Source: an uncultured Clostridia bacterium (GTDB taxonomy: Bacteria > Bacillota > Clostridia > TANB77 > CAG-508). From it: a stretch of DNA of 40,460 nucleotides. A program made the translations under genes and the position numbers. Every line of letters begins with the position of its first letter. The first letter of the stretch is position 1. Below the pieces are notes generated by a model. The model did no database searches. It saw only the letters and a list, made by a program, of their open reading frames with translations, and was not told where the DNA came from. Shown here piece by piece: positions 1 through 7,673 of the stretch. Location: assembly GCA_944388705.1 (NCBI GenBank), contig CALXJU010000011.1, forward strand, positions 1 through 40,460, written 5' to 3'.

Positions 1-74
1 ATACTTATATCATAAATTTTAAAATTAAGACATTTTCCTAAATGATTTATTAAGACATTATCATAAATGAATCA
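1..74. repeat. Degenerate ~25-bp tandem repeats upstream of the first gene
   Basis: TTAAGACATT starts at 25 and again at 50. Each copy is followed by a related CCTAAATGA or CATAAATGA segment. A partial earlier copy (ATCATAAAT at 9-17) keeps the same spacing. The array ends about 30 bases before the promoter of the 158-613 gene, so it could hold regulator binding sites. Function is unknown. Confidence 0.4.
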
Positions 75-103
75 TATACTTGTCAAGTATTTTTTTCTAT
101 TTC

Positions 104-132
104 TTGCCAAATTCGCTATTTTGTAGTATAAT
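104..132 (+). promoter_or_regulatory. Sigma-A-type promoter for the 158-613 gene
   Basis: TTGCCA (104-109) and a perfect TATAAT (127-132) are separated by 17 bases, just upstream of an RBS (GGAAGGAG) and the ATG at 158. Assignment is by consensus match only. Confidence 0.6.
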
Positions 133-157
133 ATAAGAGTATGGAAGGAGATTTATA

Positions 158-613
158 ATGGACAGATTAAAAACTTTTGCAATATATATTATCATAGGTG
201 TTTTGTTTTGGATTCTTTCTGATATTTTAATTGAAGTAGGAATTAATACTATGTATAAAAATATGACTCAAAAAGGAACTACACCTGAAGGAATTGAAGT
301 TGTTCAAATGCAATCTACAGCAGTTAATGGAAGAATGCATCTGAAAGTTAATAATACTGATTATAATAACAAATTTTTAAAAATAGATTTATTTTCTTCA
401 GCTGGAAATAATTTTGGTACACAATATATTGAGATTGGGAATTTACAAGAAAACGAAGTTAAAGATATCCAAACTTATTTTAAAATTTCTGAAGTAAAAT
501 CTTATGAAATTTCTGTAGTTGATGAAATGGGAGAAACAACTACTGGATTTATGGATACTGCAATGACAGCAATGACTGTATTGGTATTAGGAATAAAGTT
601 ATTATTTGTATAA
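158..613 (+). CDS. Small membrane-anchored protein of unknown function
   Basis: A 151-residue protein not recognised as a family member. It has a strongly hydrophobic N-terminal segment (about residues 8-28), a polar middle (about 35-130) rich in Asn, Thr and Glu that looks like a small beta-rich extracytoplasmic domain, and a second hydrophobic stretch at the extreme C-terminus (about 132-151). This suggests two membrane passes with the middle outside the cell. The start is supported by GGAAGGAG about 8 bases upstream and by a good promoter at 104-132. It is monocistronic: a large hairpin follows at 618-710 and the next gene runs the other way. Codon use looks like the rest of the chromosome. 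No function can be assigned. Confidence 0.7.
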   Translation: MDRLKTFAIYIIIGVLFWILSDILIEVGINTMYKNMTQKGTTPEGIEVVQMQSTAVNGRMHLKVNNTDYNNKFLKIDLFSSAGNNFGTQYIEIGNLQENEVKDIQTYFKISEVKSYEISVVDEMGETTTGFMDTAMTAMTVLVLGIKLLFV

Positions 614-617
614 ATCA

Positions 618-710
618 AAAAGTTTATATATTACTATGAAATAAGGCAAAGACCCCCGACGAAAACCCAAAATATGGTTTTGCCATGGAATAGTAATATA
701 TAAACTTTTT
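618..710. other. 93-nt perfect-arm hairpin with a GC-rich structured loop
   Basis: A 21-bp arm at 618-638 is exactly reverse-complementary to 690-710. The 51-nt interior is unusually G+C-rich for this DNA (a run of five C, then GACGAAAACCC) and can form inner stems such as GGCAAA with TTTGCC or AAACC with GGTTT. It lies between convergent genes (158-613 and rqcH), and both ends carry short T runs, so it could serve as a bidirectional terminator. Its size and loop are unlike an ordinary terminator. It could instead be a small RNA or a miniature palindromic repeat element. Confidence 0.5.
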
Positions 711-721
711 GTTATAATAAA

Positions 722-745
722 AGTCATAACTATTTAGTTATGGCT
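722..745 (-). terminator. Intrinsic terminator of rqcH
   Basis: Nine-base-pair stem (one mismatch) with loop TATTTA, overlapping the rqcH stop codon. On the minus strand it is followed by TTTTATTATAA. Confidence 0.55.
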
Positions 746-2439
746 TCTTCTTTTAAATCTCGTGGATTTACATTAATTGTTTTATTATTTGTAAAAATAA
801 CCATTCCTGGTTTTGCACCATTTGGCTTTTTTACAAATTGGACTTGGCAATAATCTACAGGCACATTTGATGACATATTTGCTTTACTATGTTTTGCTGC
901 GATTTGTGCACATTTTACTAATAAATCTTCATCAGGTAATTTATCAGTTTTTAATATTACATGACTACCTTGTATATCTTTTGTATGAAACCAGATATCT
1001 TTTTGAACTGCAAATGTAGTTGTTAGCCAATCATTTTCTTTATTATTTCTTCCAACATATATTTTATTACCATCAATTTCATATAATATTGGTGAATATT
1101 GTTGGTGTTTTTTCTTTTTGCTAATTTTTTTCTTTTTCTCCTTATTTTTTAATTTTTCTTTAAATACTACATTTTCACTTATCTCTTCAAATATATCTTG
1201 TACTTCCTCTAGTGTAGTACAATTTTCTAATTCATAAACTATACTTTCAATATAATTAAGTTCCGCTTCTGTTTCTTTTTTTTGTTGTGTAACAATCTGA
1301 TATGCATTTTTTAGTTTTGTATATTTTTTAAAATATCTTTTTGCATTTACATTTGTAGAATATTTTATATCTAATGGTATCTTAACTAATTTATTATTTT
1401 CATAATAATTTTCTAATTCCACTTCTTCTAAATGTTTATCAGATAAACGATATAAATTAGCTGTTATTAATTCACCATATATTTTATATTTGTCCATATC
1501 TTCACATTCTTCAAGTTTAGAATTTATACTAATTAAACGGTTATGATATTTTTTTAGGATATCTAATATAAGTTTTAATATACTATTTCTTGAATTTTTA
1601 AATGTTTCTGATGTTTCTCTTTCAAAATAAAAATCATCTATATAACTATTTAAGCTTACATCTTTTTCGCCATTTAATGATAAAACATAGTCTTCTTTTT
1701 GAGCCTGTATTTTTTTGAATTTCAAATTTCCTATATTGTCTAATATTTGCTTTATATAATTATACAATTTTTCAATATCTTGTTTATCATTATTTTCTAT
1801 CCCAACTTCTTCAATTGCATTTTTTATAAATCCTTGACTTATTCCTGTATATGTATTTGAAATTGATTTTACTAAGTCTCCCTTATCTAATTTTGAATAA
1901 AATTCTTCAAAATTTTCAATTGTTGTTATTTCTATTTTATCATTTGTTGGTAAAGTATATTTTCTAGATGGTACTATATCTCTATAAGAATTATCTTCCA
2001 AACTTATATGTCTCATCGCATCTATTATTGTATTATCATTTTTAATTAATATAATGTTACTATGTCTTCCCATTAATTCTACTATTAAAGTTTTTATTTC
2101 TATTTCATTAAATTCATTTATTGTTTCTATTTCAATTTGCACAAGCCTTTCTAGTCCTAACATTGATATTTTTGAAATTCTTCCACCTATTAAATGTTTT
2201 CTTAATAACATACAAAAATTTGGTGCAACTTGTGGATTTATTCTTGAATGTGTTGTTAGATTTATTCTGCAATTGTGTGCATCTATACATATATTTAATG
2301 AATTATGTTTTCCTGGTGAGTATAATCCTAATATAATAGTATTTTTATCTGGCTCATATACTTTATCTATTTTACTTCCTAATATTTCTTTTTGAAGTTC
2401 TGCTACTATAGCTTTTGTTACTATTCCATCAAATGCCAT
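730..2439 (-). CDS. rqcH: RqcH (NFACT family) ribosome-associated quality control protein
   Basis: A 569-residue protein of usual length for bacterial RqcH (also annotated as fibronectin-binding protein FbpA/YloA). In known bacteria RqcH binds stalled 50S subunits and recruits tRNA-Ala to add C-terminal alanine tails that mark the peptide for proteolysis. Visible order: NFACT-N from residue 1 (start MAFDGIVTKAIV, conserved FCMLLRKHL near 75-83, ELMGRHSN near 121-128), a long Lys/Glu-rich coiled-coil middle (about 280-450), and NFACT-R near the C-terminus (DIWFHTKDIQGSHVI). The position usually occupied by the tRNA-contacting Asp-Arg pair appears to be Glu97-Arg98, a conservative change; this alignment is from memory. 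The ATG at 2439 has AAGGAGATG upstream. It runs alone, with a terminator at its stop codon, and the next gene upstream on this strand is the M23 peptidase. Confidence 0.93.
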   Translation of the reverse strand: MAFDGIVTKAIVAELQKEILGSKIDKVYEPDKNTIILGLYSPGKHNSLNICIDAHNCRINLTTHSRINPQVAPNFCMLLRKHLIGGRISKISMLGLERLVQIEIETINEFNEIEIKTLIVELMGRHSNIILIKNDNTIIDAMRHISLEDNSYRDIVPSRKYTLPTNDKIEITTIENFEEFYSKLDKGDLVKSISNTYTGISQGFIKNAIEEVGIENNDKQDIEKLYNYIKQILDNIGNLKFKKIQAQKEDYVLSLNGEKDVSLNSYIDDFYFERETSETFKNSRNSILKLILDILKKYHNRLISINSKLEECEDMDKYKIYGELITANLYRLSDKHLEEVELENYYENNKLVKIPLDIKYSTNVNAKRYFKKYTKLKNAYQIVTQQKKETEAELNYIESIVYELENCTTLEEVQDIFEEISENVVFKEKLKNKEKKKKISKKKKHQQYSPILYEIDGNKIYVGRNNKENDWLTTTFAVQKDIWFHTKDIQGSHVILKTDKLPDEDLLVKCAQIAAKHSKANMSSNVPVDYCQVQFVKKPNGAKPGMVIFTNNKTINVNPRDLKEEAITK

Positions 2440-2481
2440 TTTATCATCTCCTTAGCTTTTTTATGATAACATATTTTCTGG

Positions 2482-3060
2482 TTATTGTAAATATTCTAAT
2501 GGATTTACATATTTATCATTTAATCTAAATCCAATATGTAAATGACAACCTGTTGTTGCTCCATTTGTATATTTTCCTGTTGAGTCTTTATATATGTTAC
2601 CTGGTACATTATCTACATATTTTGGTCCTACTTTTCCTATAAGTTGTCCTTGCTCTATTTTATCTCCTTTTGATACTACATAATTTGGTGATACATGACA
2701 ATATGTAATTTTTAGTCCATCTGTTGTTGACAATGTTATTGTATATCCTCCACCTCCTAAAAATCCAGTAAATGTTATTTCTCCATCACAAGTTGCTATT
2801 AAATTTGTTCCTTCTGGTGCAGGTATGTCTACTCCTTTATGATATGTTGATGCTCCTTGTGTTGGCTTTTCTCTTTTTCCAAAATATGATGATATTCTAG
2901 TATATCCGGGTATTGGCCATGCAAAATTTGTATTCCCATAAAAAATTAATTCACCTTTTTCTGTTGCAGTTACTTCATTTTCCATTGTTGGTATAAATAT
3001 TATACATATTATTATTAATAATGCTATTAGTTTTATTATTGTTTTATTTATTTTTATCAC
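2482..3060 (-). CDS. Secreted M23 (LytM-type) peptidoglycan endopeptidase
   Basis: A 192-residue protein with a hydrophobic N-terminal segment (about residues 4-26, signal peptide or anchor) and one M23 zinc-peptidase domain (about 50-185). The zinc and catalytic motifs are present: YHKGVDIPAPEGT (HxxxD) and GCHLHIGF (HxH). This family cleaves peptide cross-links in the cell wall, acting outside the membrane, in growth, division or sporulation. The start is odd. The only canonical codon in frame is a GTG at 3060 that is part of the Shine-Dalgarno run (AAAAAGGAGTG), leaving no spacing. An ATA codon at 3051 sits exactly 8 bases after GGAG, where an ATG would be expected. Either ATA is used, the ATG was lost by mutation, or there is a sequence error. 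It follows tRNA-Trp and its terminator on the same strand. Confidence 0.88.
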   Translation of the reverse strand: MIKINKTIIKLIALLIIICIIFIPTMENEVTATEKGELIFYGNTNFAWPIPGYTRISSYFGKREKPTQGASTYHKGVDIPAPEGTNLIATCDGEITFTGFLGGGGYTITLSTTDGLKITYCHVSPNYVVSKGDKIEQGQLIGKVGPKYVDNVPGNIYKDSTGKYTNGATTGCHLHIGFRLNDKYVNPLEYLQ

Positions 3061-3071
3061 TCCTTTTTATG

Positions 3072-3102
3072 AAAAAAAGAGAAGCTCTATTTAAGCTTCT
3101 CT
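3072..3102 (-). terminator. Intrinsic terminator after tRNA-Trp
   Basis: A perfect 9-bp stem (AGAGAAGCT with AGCTTCTCT) is followed on the minus strand by seven T residues, immediately after the tRNA CCA end. Confidence 0.85.
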
Positions 3103-3103
3103 A

Positions 3104-3178
3104 TGGCAGGGGTAGTAGGATTCGAACCCACACAAGCGGTTTTGGAGACCGATGTGCTACCATTGACACTATACCCCT
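3104..3178 (-). tRNA. trnW: tRNA-Trp (anticodon CCA)
   Basis: A 75-nt cloverleaf on the minus strand. The acceptor is AGGGGTA paired with TACCCCT plus G73 and an encoded CCA. The anticodon loop CTCCAAA places CCA at 3143-3145, and the T-loop is TTCGAAT. It is complete and followed by its own terminator. Confidence 0.95.
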
Positions 3179-3329
3179 AAATTTAATTACTATAATATAT
3201 TAACACATTAATGAAAATTTTACAATATCTTTTTAAATTTTTTTAAATCTTTTTATATCCTTTTTATTTTTTGTAACTAATATTTCTTCATTTAATATAA
3301 TATACAAATGAAAGGAGTTTTTTTATTTT

Positions 3330-4020
3330 ATGGACTATGAATTAATGATGAACGGAAATGTAAAAATTGGACAGCATGCTCCAGATTTTACAGCACAAAC
3401 TACTTATGGTGAAGTCTCTCTTGATGATTATAAAGGAAAATGGTTAGTACTATTTTCTCATCCTCGGAGATTTTACCCCAGTATGTACAACAGAAATGAT
3501 TGCATTTGCAAAAGCAAATCCATATTTTGAAAGATTAAATACTTGTTTATTGGGATTAAGTATTGATAGTAATTCATCACATTTAGCATGGATGAATGAT
3601 ATTTATTGTATGACAGGAATAATTCTACCTTTTCCTATAATAGCCGATAGAAATGGCTCAATTGCTAGAAAATATGGAATGATTTCAAATGATGTAAGTA
3701 CAACTGAAACTGTAAGAAATGTTTTTATTATAGATGATAAGGGAATTATAAGAGTAATTTTAGTATATCCTTTAAATGTTGGAAGGTTTATACCTGAAAT
3801 TTTAAGAATTATTCAAGCTCTACAAATGTCAGATTGCAATCATTCTTCTACACCTGCAAATTGGCTTCCAGGTCAACCTGTAATTGTATCTCCTCCAACC
3901 ACTTTTCCTCTACTTCAAGAAAGACAAAATTACATAAATGAAAATAATAATGGTATGAATTGGTATTTAAGTTTTGAAAACCCAAAACCAGAATGTTTAA
4001 ATAAAATAAAAGATGATTAA
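3330..4020 (+). pseudogene. Peroxiredoxin (AhpC/TSA family) disrupted by a one-base insertion
   Basis: The first frame (from ATG 3330, RBS AAAGGAG) encodes the normal N-terminus with GQHAPDFTAQTTYGEV and WLVLFSHP. The second frame resumes at the codons for GDFTPVCTTE and runs to 4020 with a thioredoxin-fold body (LLGLSIDSNSSHLAW, PFPIIADRNGSIARKYGM, VRNVFIIDDKGIIR). Between CCT and GAT there are four bases (CGGA) where three are needed. Deleting the C at 3465 restores SHPGDFTPVCTTEM, so the shift lies a few codons before the peroxidatic cysteine. As written, no active enzyme can be made. The restored protein of about 229 residues has normal family length, so decay is recent or the extra base is a sequencing error. 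A terminator follows at 4022. Confidence 0.85.
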
Positions 4021-4021
4021 A

Positions 4022-4050
4022 GGCGGGAAAATATTTTCCCGCCTATTTTT
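4022..4050. terminator. Strong bidirectional terminator between convergent genes
   Basis: GGCGGGAAAA and TTTTCCCGCC form a perfect inverted repeat (4022-4043). It is followed by TATTTTTA on the plus strand and preceded by A residues for the minus strand. It separates the peroxiredoxin from the convergent P-type ATPase. Confidence 0.85.
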
Positions 4051-6847
4051 ATTCCTCTTTTGCTGTATTTAATTTAAATAATTTTAAAATCTCTACAATA
4101 ACAACTGGTGCTAATACTAATCCTAATACTTCTAACATATTACCCATTGGTAATACTGGTATACTGAATATGTGTCTTAATCCTGGTACTACAAGTATTA
4201 TTCCCATTAATAGTGCTGATGCTAAAACTGCCAAAATTAATACTCTATTTCCTAATATTCCTGTTTTGAATATTGAATTTTTATTATCACGTATATTAAA
4301 TACATGAACTAACTCAGAAAATGCTAATACCATAAATGCCATTGTTTGCCCAATTTCTACTTTTACTTCTTCTTTTGATACATATTCTCCACCATCTGCA
4401 AGAACTTCATCTAAATTATCAATTTCATCTACAGACATAACTTGATTATTATATTCTATCATAGTAGGTAATTTGTCTTCTGGTGTTGCTAGACCAATTA
4501 AAAATCCTGCAAGTGTTAATAATCCTATCATTATACCTTGATATACAATTCTAAATGTTCTTCCTTTTGTAAATATTCCTTCATTTTTCTTAATAGGCTT
4601 TCTATTCATTATGTCTTTATTTGCTGGGTCAAATGCTAATGCTAATGCTGGGAATGTGTCTGTTACAAGGTTTATCCATAAAATATGAATTGGAAGTAAA
4701 ACTTGTATTATTGTTACATCAGATATTCCAAACCAACCTGCAATTACTGGAGCAAATAATGTTGCTAGTAATAAAACAACAACTTCTCCAACATTACATG
4801 AAATTAAGAATTGTATAACTTTTAATATATTATCATAAATACGTCTACCTTCTTCTACTGCTGAAACTATTGTGGCAAAATTATCATCTGTTAAAATAAC
4901 ATCTGCTGCCTCTTTTGCAACTTCTGTTCCAACTTTTCCCATAGCACATCCAATATCAGAAGTTTTTAATGCAGGACTGTCATTTACTCCATCTCCTGTC
5001 ATTGCAACAACTTCTCCATTTTTTTGCCATGCTTTTACTATACGTACTTTATGTTCTGGTGATACTCTTGCATATACAGAATATTTTCTTATATCTTTTT
5101 CTAATTGTTCATCTGAAATTTTATCTAATTCTATACCTGTTAATGCTTCATCATCATTTTCTAATATTCCTAATTTTTTAGCTATTGCAACTGCTGTGAT
5201 TTTGTGGTCTCCTGTAATCATTACTGTTTTTATTCCAGCATGTTTACATTTTTCGACAGCTTTTTTCGCTTCTTCTCTTGGTGGGTCTATCATTCCAACC
5301 ATTCCAACAAAAGTTAAACCACTTTCTATTGTTTTCATTTCTTCTTTTGATGGCATATGGTCTATTTCTTTATATGCAAATGCTAATACTCTTAATGCTT
5401 CTTTTGCCATTTCTTCATTATTTGTTCTTATATATTCTGCATATTCTGTTAAATTTGTTCTTTTTTCTCCTTTATACATATATGAATCACATCTTTGTAG
5501 TAATTCATCTAGACCACCTTTTGTATATACAATATATTTTCCGTTATTCTCATTTACTGTTGTCATTAATTTTCTGTCTGAATCAAATGGAACTTCTTCA
5601 ACTCTTTTGTTTTCTTTTATTATTGAATCTGTATATTTTAATTTTAGTGCTAAATCTATTAATGCTGTTTCTGTTGGGTCTCCTGCAATTTCTCCAGTTT
5701 CTAATACTCTTGAGTCATTACATAACATACAGTCATATATTAGTTTTTCGAAATCTCCATTTCTTTCTGCTTTATCTATATCTGTTGTTTTATCATTGCA
5801 GAATATTTTTTCTACTGTCATTTTATTTTGTGTTAATGTTCCTGTTTTATCAGAACATATTACTGTGCTACTTCCTAATGTTTCTACTGCTGGTAATTTT
5901 TTAACAATAGCATTTTTCTTTACCATTTTTTGTACACCTATTGCTAATACTATTGTTGATACTGCAACTAATCCTTCTGGTATTACAGCTACTGCTAATG
6001 ATACAGCTGTCATGAACATATCTATAACACCTTTTCCTTGTAATAATCCTATTACAAAAATTATACCACATATTGTTAAAGCTGCTATTCCTAATGTTTT
6101 TCCTAAACTGTTTAATCTTCTTTGAAGTGGTGTTTCTTGTTTTTCTGTTTCATTCATCATTCCTGCTATTTTTCCTACTTCTGTATTCATTCCTGTGTCA
6201 ACTACTATAGCTTTTCCTCTTCCATATGTAATTAAACTTGAAGAAAATAGCATATTTTTTCTGTCTCCAATTCCTACTTCTTCTTCATTTATTGCTTCTG
6301 TTGTTTTTTCAACTGGTACTGATTCTCCTGTTAATGATGATTCTTGTGATTTTAAATTTATTGCTTCTACTATTCTTAAATCTGCTGATACATAATCTCC
6401 TGTTTCTATTATTACTAAATCTCCTGGCACTAATTCTCTTGCAGGGATTACTTGTTCTTTTCCATCTCTTATTACTTTTGCTGCATGTGCACTTAATTTC
6501 TTTAGTGCTTCTAATGATTTTTCTGCTTTACTTTCTTGCACAACTCCTATTACTGCATTTAATAATACTACTATTAATATTATTACTGTATCAGTTACGC
6601 CCTCTCCTTCTAATACTCCAACGACTCCTGATACTATTGCTGCAATTATTAGTACTATTATTGAGAAATCTTTGAATTGTGCCATGAATTTTTTGAAAAG
6701 TGAATCTTTCTTTTTTTCTTTTAGTTCATTAAGTCCATATTTTGCTCTGTTTTCTTCTACTACTTGTGAAGTTAGACCTTTACTTTGGTTTGTTTTTAAT
6801 TCTGATTCTACTTCTTCTACTGTTTTGTTAAACCAATTTTTTTTCAT
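4049..6847 (-). CDS. P-type Ca2+-transporting ATPase (SERCA-like, type II)
   Basis: About 932 residues, full length for a type II P-ATPase. It uses ATP to export calcium across the cytoplasmic membrane. Counting from the upstream ATG at 6853, the motifs in order are: N-terminal cation ATPase domain (LTSQVVEENRAKYGLNEL), TGES of the actuator domain near 175, PEGL in TM4 near 292, phosphorylated Asp of DKTGTLTQ near 335, MITGDH and GDGVNDSPALK in the P domain, NVGEVV in TM5 and NLVTDTFPAL in TM6. Glu of NVGEVV together with Asn and Asp in TM6 matches both calcium-site sets of SERCA-type pumps, which favours calcium over other ions. Two ATGs are six bases apart. The second (6847) has the better distance (9 nt) to GAGG, so it is preferred; 6853 is the alternative. 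The gene stands alone between a shared terminator and the integration scar. Confidence 0.93.
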   Translation of the reverse strand: MKKNWFNKTVEEVESELKTNQSKGLTSQVVEENRAKYGLNELKEKKKDSLFKKFMAQFKDFSIIVLIIAAIVSGVVGVLEGEGVTDTVIILIVVLLNAVIGVVQESKAEKSLEALKKLSAHAAKVIRDGKEQVIPARELVPGDLVIIETGDYVSADLRIVEAINLKSQESSLTGESVPVEKTTEAINEEEVGIGDRKNMLFSSSLITYGRGKAIVVDTGMNTEVGKIAGMMNETEKQETPLQRRLNSLGKTLGIAALTICGIIFVIGLLQGKGVIDMFMTAVSLAVAVIPEGLVAVSTIVLAIGVQKMVKKNAIVKKLPAVETLGSSTVICSDKTGTLTQNKMTVEKIFCNDKTTDIDKAERNGDFEKLIYDCMLCNDSRVLETGEIAGDPTETALIDLALKLKYTDSIIKENKRVEEVPFDSDRKLMTTVNENNGKYIVYTKGGLDELLQRCDSYMYKGEKRTNLTEYAEYIRTNNEEMAKEALRVLAFAYKEIDHMPSKEEMKTIESGLTFVGMVGMIDPPREEAKKAVEKCKHAGIKTVMITGDHKITAVAIAKKLGILENDDEALTGIELDKISDEQLEKDIRKYSVYARVSPEHKVRIVKAWQKNGEVVAMTGDGVNDSPALKTSDIGCAMGKVGTEVAKEAADVILTDDNFATIVSAVEEGRRIYDNILKVIQFLISCNVGEVVVLLLATLFAPVIAGWFGISDVTIIQVLLPIHILWINLVTDTFPALALAFDPANKDIMNRKPIKKNEGIFTKGRTFRIVYQGIMIGLLTLAGFLIGLATPEDKLPTMIEYNNQVMSVDEIDNLDEVLADGGEYVSKEEVKVEIGQTMAFMVLAFSELVHVFNIRDNKNSIFKTGILGNRVLILAVLASALLMGIILVVPGLRHIFSIPVLPMGNMLEVLGLVLAPVVIVEILKLFKLNTAKEE

Positions 6848-6916
6848 TTTCATCTTCCTCTCTTGAATATTTTTTCCATTATATTATAACCAATTTTTAG
6901 TAGTATATAACGCAAA

Positions 6917-6966
6917 AACAAGACCCAAAAGAAAACTACTTTTAGCTTTTCTTTAAAAGTCTTGTT
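6917..6966 (-). terminator. Displaced terminator of the interrupted tRNA gene
   Basis: Nested arms AACAAGAC/GTCTTGTT and AAAGAAAA/TTTTCTTT are followed on the minus strand by TTTTTGCG. It lies downstream of the tRNA 3' remnant (7059) on the same strand, so it probably ended the original tRNA transcript. Confidence 0.6.
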
Positions 6967-7058
6967 TACTTTATTCTAAAGCTTGCTAACCAGATATTTT
7001 ATATCGAGTTTGTTGATTAGCAATTTAAAACTACTCCCTTTTAATTATAATATAATAA

Positions 7059-7088
7059 TGGTGACCCGTACGGGAATCGAACCCATGA
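7059..7088 (-). other. tRNA 3'-end remnant, probable attL core
   Basis: On the minus strand this reads as a T-arm (stem ATGGG/CCCGT around TTCGATT), the acceptor 3' strand ACGGGTC, discriminator A and encoded CCA. The sequence upstream (7089 onward) cannot form anticodon or D arms, so only the last ~30 nt of a tRNA exist here. This is what remains when a phage integrates at a tRNA 3' end and rebuilds the intact gene at its other side. The 5' acceptor half would read GACCCGT. The amino acid identity cannot be told. Confidence 0.82.
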
Positions 7089-7140
7089 GTTGTTTTTTAT
7101 TATTTTGCAATACCTATAGTTCTATTCTAATACGGTATTT

Positions 7141-7213
7141 CCAACACTTTCAGCAAAAAGTTACCTTAAGTTAAAAAAAGTTACCTATAACTAAAGTGTT
7201 AAAAAAGTGTTAA
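7141..7213. repeat. Paired direct repeats next to the attachment site (possible integrase arm sites)
   Basis: AAAAAGTTACCT occurs at 7155-7166 and 7175-7186 (period 20). AAAGTGTTAA occurs at 7193-7202 and 7204-7213 (period 11), and its inverse CCAACACTTT at 7141-7150. Short repeats close to an attachment core are typical of arm-type sites for tyrosine integrases. The assignment is inferred from position. Confidence 0.5.
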
Positions 7214-7225
7214 TTTTATTTACTA

Positions 7226-7253
7226 ATTATACCATGTTTTTTGTATTTGTCAA
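7226..7253 (-). promoter_or_regulatory. Strong minus-strand promoter pointing at the attachment site
   Basis: TTGACA (7248-7253) and TATAAT (7226-7231) are 16 bases apart, with an extended -10 (TGG before TATAAT). A transcript would cross the arm repeats and the tRNA remnant and stop at 6917. No open frame of note follows. Confidence 0.6.
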
Positions 7254-7275
7254 TTTTTTTATATATCTTTTTCAA

Positions 7276-7413
7276 TTATTTTATAATTTTGTTTATGGTA
7301 TTAATTCTGGTAATATTATATACTTTATTAAAGGTTTTTGTAAATACTTTTACAATAATTTTTTCTACAAAATTTAATTCTTTTACTACTTCATTTTCTA
7401 CTACATCTTTCAT
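7276..7413 (-). CDS. 45-residue basic protein of unknown function
   Basis: ATG at 7413 with GGAG 8 bases upstream opens a 45-codon frame starting MKDVVENEVVKEL and ending INTINKIIK. It is predicted to form an amphipathic helix with a basic C-terminal half (VKVFTKTFNKVYNITR) and no cysteines. It has its own candidate promoter (7474-7501) with a perfect palindrome just after the predicted start of transcription. Its place between the toxin-antitoxin-chaperone operon and the attachment site suggests an accessory gene. I do not recognise the family with certainty. Confidence 0.5.
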   Translation of the reverse strand: MKDVVENEVVKELNFVEKIIVKVFTKTFNKVYNITRINTINKIIK

Positions 7414-7448
7414 ACCAACTTCTCCTTTGTTTCTTGTGTATTTTTTAG

Positions 7449-7501
7449 TTATGCAATATGCATAAGTAACGTATTTATAAATATAGATGTTATTTTTTCA
7501 A
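7449..7501 (-). promoter_or_regulatory. Promoter with operator-like palindrome for the 45-aa gene
   Basis: TTGAAA (7496-7501) and TATAAA (7474-7479) are spaced by 16 bases. Downstream lies the perfect palindrome TTATGCAATATGCATAA (7449-7465), placed where a repressor would block elongation or initiation. Confidence 0.45.
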
Positions 7502-7545
7502 ATTTGAATGCATAATGTAGTAAATTTTTTAAAAAATTTTAAAGA

Positions 7546-7567
7546 GAATATCTTTTAGCAGATATTC
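7546..7567 (-). terminator. Hairpin between the chaperone operon and the 45-aa gene
   Basis: GAATATC/GATATTC with an 8-base loop is followed on the minus strand by TCTTTAAAATTTTTT. It is a weak second terminator after the one at 7650-7673. Confidence 0.45.
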
Positions 7568-7649
7568 CCCTTCTCTTCTTGGTTCGGATTTTATTTTTAT
7601 TAATTATAACATATTTTTACTGTAAAGTTTGTCGAAACTTGGCATAAAA

Positions 7650-7673
7650 AAAGAACTAGTTGGCTAGTTCTTT
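7650..7673 (-). terminator. Terminator of the toxin-antitoxin-chaperone operon
   Basis: A perfect 10-bp stem (AAAGAACTAG/CTAGTTCTTT), loop TTGG, contains the stop codon of the SecB-like gene. It is followed on the minus strand by an unbroken T run. Confidence 0.85.

Noticed and set aside
3021..3203. Plus-strand frame across tRNA-Trp
   Set aside because: It covers a complete tRNA and its terminator on the other strand.
4872..6125. Long plus-strand open frame (417 codons) opposite the P-type ATPase
   Set aside because: It is antisense to a complete, motif-rich ATPase. Its translation is Ser/Phe-rich shadow sequence, with no RBS or promoter.
6848..6916. Metal riboswitch upstream of the P-type ATPase
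   Set aside because: The leader is too short and shows no yybP-ykoY or other known core; only a -10-like TATAAT is present.
7059..7135. Complete tRNA gene at the prophage border
   Set aside because: Only the T-arm and acceptor end fit. Bases above 7088 cannot make anticodon or D arms, so it is a remnant.
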